DNA of 5,362 bases from Dehalococcoidales bacterium (GTDB lineage: Bacteria; Chloroflexota; Dehalococcoidia; Dehalococcoidales; UBA5760). The DNA is taken from NCBI GenBank assembly GCA_018399795.1, contig JAGYOC010000007.1, forward strand, positions 1 to 5,362, in the 5' to 3' direction. A program made the translations under genes and the position numbers. The notes under the pieces were generated by a model. It had not been told where the DNA came from. It was given only the letters and a program-made list of their open reading frames with translations, and ran no database searches. This document shows, in pieces, positions 4,645-5,362 of the stretch. Within the stretch, counting starts at the first letter, position 1; each line of letters begins with the position of its first letter.

Positions 4645-5307
4645 TTATCTGTGCATCGAAGAGTCAAGATAGAAACGATTGCGGCCGTCTTCCTTAGCCT
4701 TATAGAGGCACTGATCCGCCCGAAGAAACCAGGACTCGGCATCCTTAGCTGAACCGAGCAGGGCAGCACCGATAGAGACGGTGACAGGAGTTGCCCCGCA
4801 CCGAAGGTTGCTTCTGATCTTCTGAAGTACATTCCTGCACACCTCCTCCAATCCCCTGGAATTGATATTCGCCAGCAGAATGACAAACTCATCTCCCCCG
4901 TAACGAAAGGCATGGTCGCTGAGGCGGATCGAGGTAGAGATGAGATGGGCAAGTTCACGCAGCACCCGATCCCCTTCGGAGTGGCCCATAGTATCATTGA
5001 TATATTTGAAGCTGTCCAGATCCATAACCAGCAAACCGTAGTCAGTGGTGTTGTCGGTTTTTGCTGTAAGTGCAAATTGGATCTGCTTCTCTAAACCCCG
5101 TCGGTTATCCAGTCCGGTGAGAGGATCCTTAGTGGCCCAGTGCAGCAGCTGGCTGCGCTGCCGCTGGTTTCTCCCGGCAAACAGGTAGCTGAAAGATGTT
5201 GCCGTCGCGGTGGTAGCGAGAAAGCTAATCATTTGTACTTTGGTATAAAAAATTGTGTGAGGTAAAAAGAACTCCCATCCAACAAGAACCGCCACTACTG
5301 CCGACAC
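4645..5307 (-). CDS. Diguanylate cyclase (GGDEF domain), N-terminal membrane part probably truncated
   Basis: This enzyme makes the second messenger c-di-GMP from two GTP. The 220-residue frame has hydrophobic segments at about 2-17 and 24-44, then a complete GGDEF domain from DPLTGLDNRRG (61-71). Asp96 and Asp98 sit in MDLDSFKYINDTMGHSEGD, the GGDEF motif is at 137-141 (RYGGDEFVILL), VSIGAA is at 177-182, and ADQCLYKAKEDGRNRF closes the domain. An inhibitory-site RxxD is present at 128-131 with the usual spacing to GGDEF, so product feedback is expected. All catalytic residues are there and activity is likely if the protein is made. The start is a GTG (5307-5305) without a Shine-Dalgarno sequence. 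Relatives with this WEFFLP-type segment usually carry more membrane helices, yet a TAA lies in frame at 5332-5334. The gene may therefore be a 5'-truncated or frameshifted version whose earlier part lies beyond the right edge. Confidence 0.85.
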   Translation of the reverse strand: MSAVVAVLVGWEFFLPHTIFYTKVQMISFLATTATATSFSYLFAGRNQRQRSQLLHWATKDPLTGLDNRRGLEKQIQFALTAKTDNTTDYGLLVMDLDSFKYINDTMGHSEGDRVLRELAHLISTSIRLSDHAFRYGGDEFVILLANINSRGLEEVCRNVLQKIRSNLRCGATPVTVSIGAALLGSAKDAESWFLRADQCLYKAKEDGRNRFYLDSSMHR

Positions 5308-5362
5308 CTGACCAAAACTTATAGCAGAATCTTATGGAGACAGATTTGAATCTCTGGAATTA

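Noticed and set aside
4590..5075. 161-codon minus-strand frame overlapping the diguanylate cyclase in another register
   Set aside because: The GGDEF frame on the same strand contains every catalytic motif; this one has none.

Overview
The window is an ordinary-looking chromosomal stretch from a free-living bacterium of moderate GC content. No rRNA, tRNA, CRISPR array or insertion sequence is visible. The protein families (GalU, a bacterial aldo/keto reductase, a YeiL-like Crp/Fnr regulator, a short asparaginase, a DUF402 domain, a diguanylate cyclase with membrane segments) and their style suggest a spirochaete of the Spirochaeta/Sediminispirochaeta kind. That assignment is an impression from family resemblance only and is weakly supported.

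Layout from left to right: (1) the 3' three quarters of galU (UTP-glucose-1-phosphate uridylyltransferase), plus strand, cut by the left edge; (2) an aldo/keto reductase on the minus strand, convergent with galU; (3) diverging from it, a 70-residue plus-strand protein made of two degenerate MshEN/GspE-N-like repeats; (4) a 247-base intergenic stretch holding a weak terminator-like hairpin, a perfect 16-bp tandem duplication, small hairpins and a good sigma70-type promoter; (5) a YeiL-like Crp/Fnr regulator with a striking C-x3-C-x3-C-x3-C pattern; (6) on the minus strand, converging on the regulator with overlapping stop codons, a 162-residue asparaginase made of the N-terminal catalytic domain only; (7) upstream of it on the same strand, a two-domain protein fusing DUF402 (FomD/Ntdp-like) to a RimJ/RimL-type acetyltransferase; (8) at the right end, a diguanylate cyclase (GGDEF) whose membrane part looks N-terminally truncated.

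The three minus-strand genes at the right (diguanylate cyclase, DUF402-acetyltransferase, short asparaginase) run in one direction. They are separated by leaders of about 146 and 87 bases that contain inverted repeats, so they need not be one tight operon. No obvious multi-gene pathway links everything. The strongest candidates for something little described are the DUF402-GNAT fusion, the cysteine-patterned regulator facing the minimal asparaginase, and the stand-alone MshEN-like repeat protein in the same neighbourhood as a c-di-GMP synthase.
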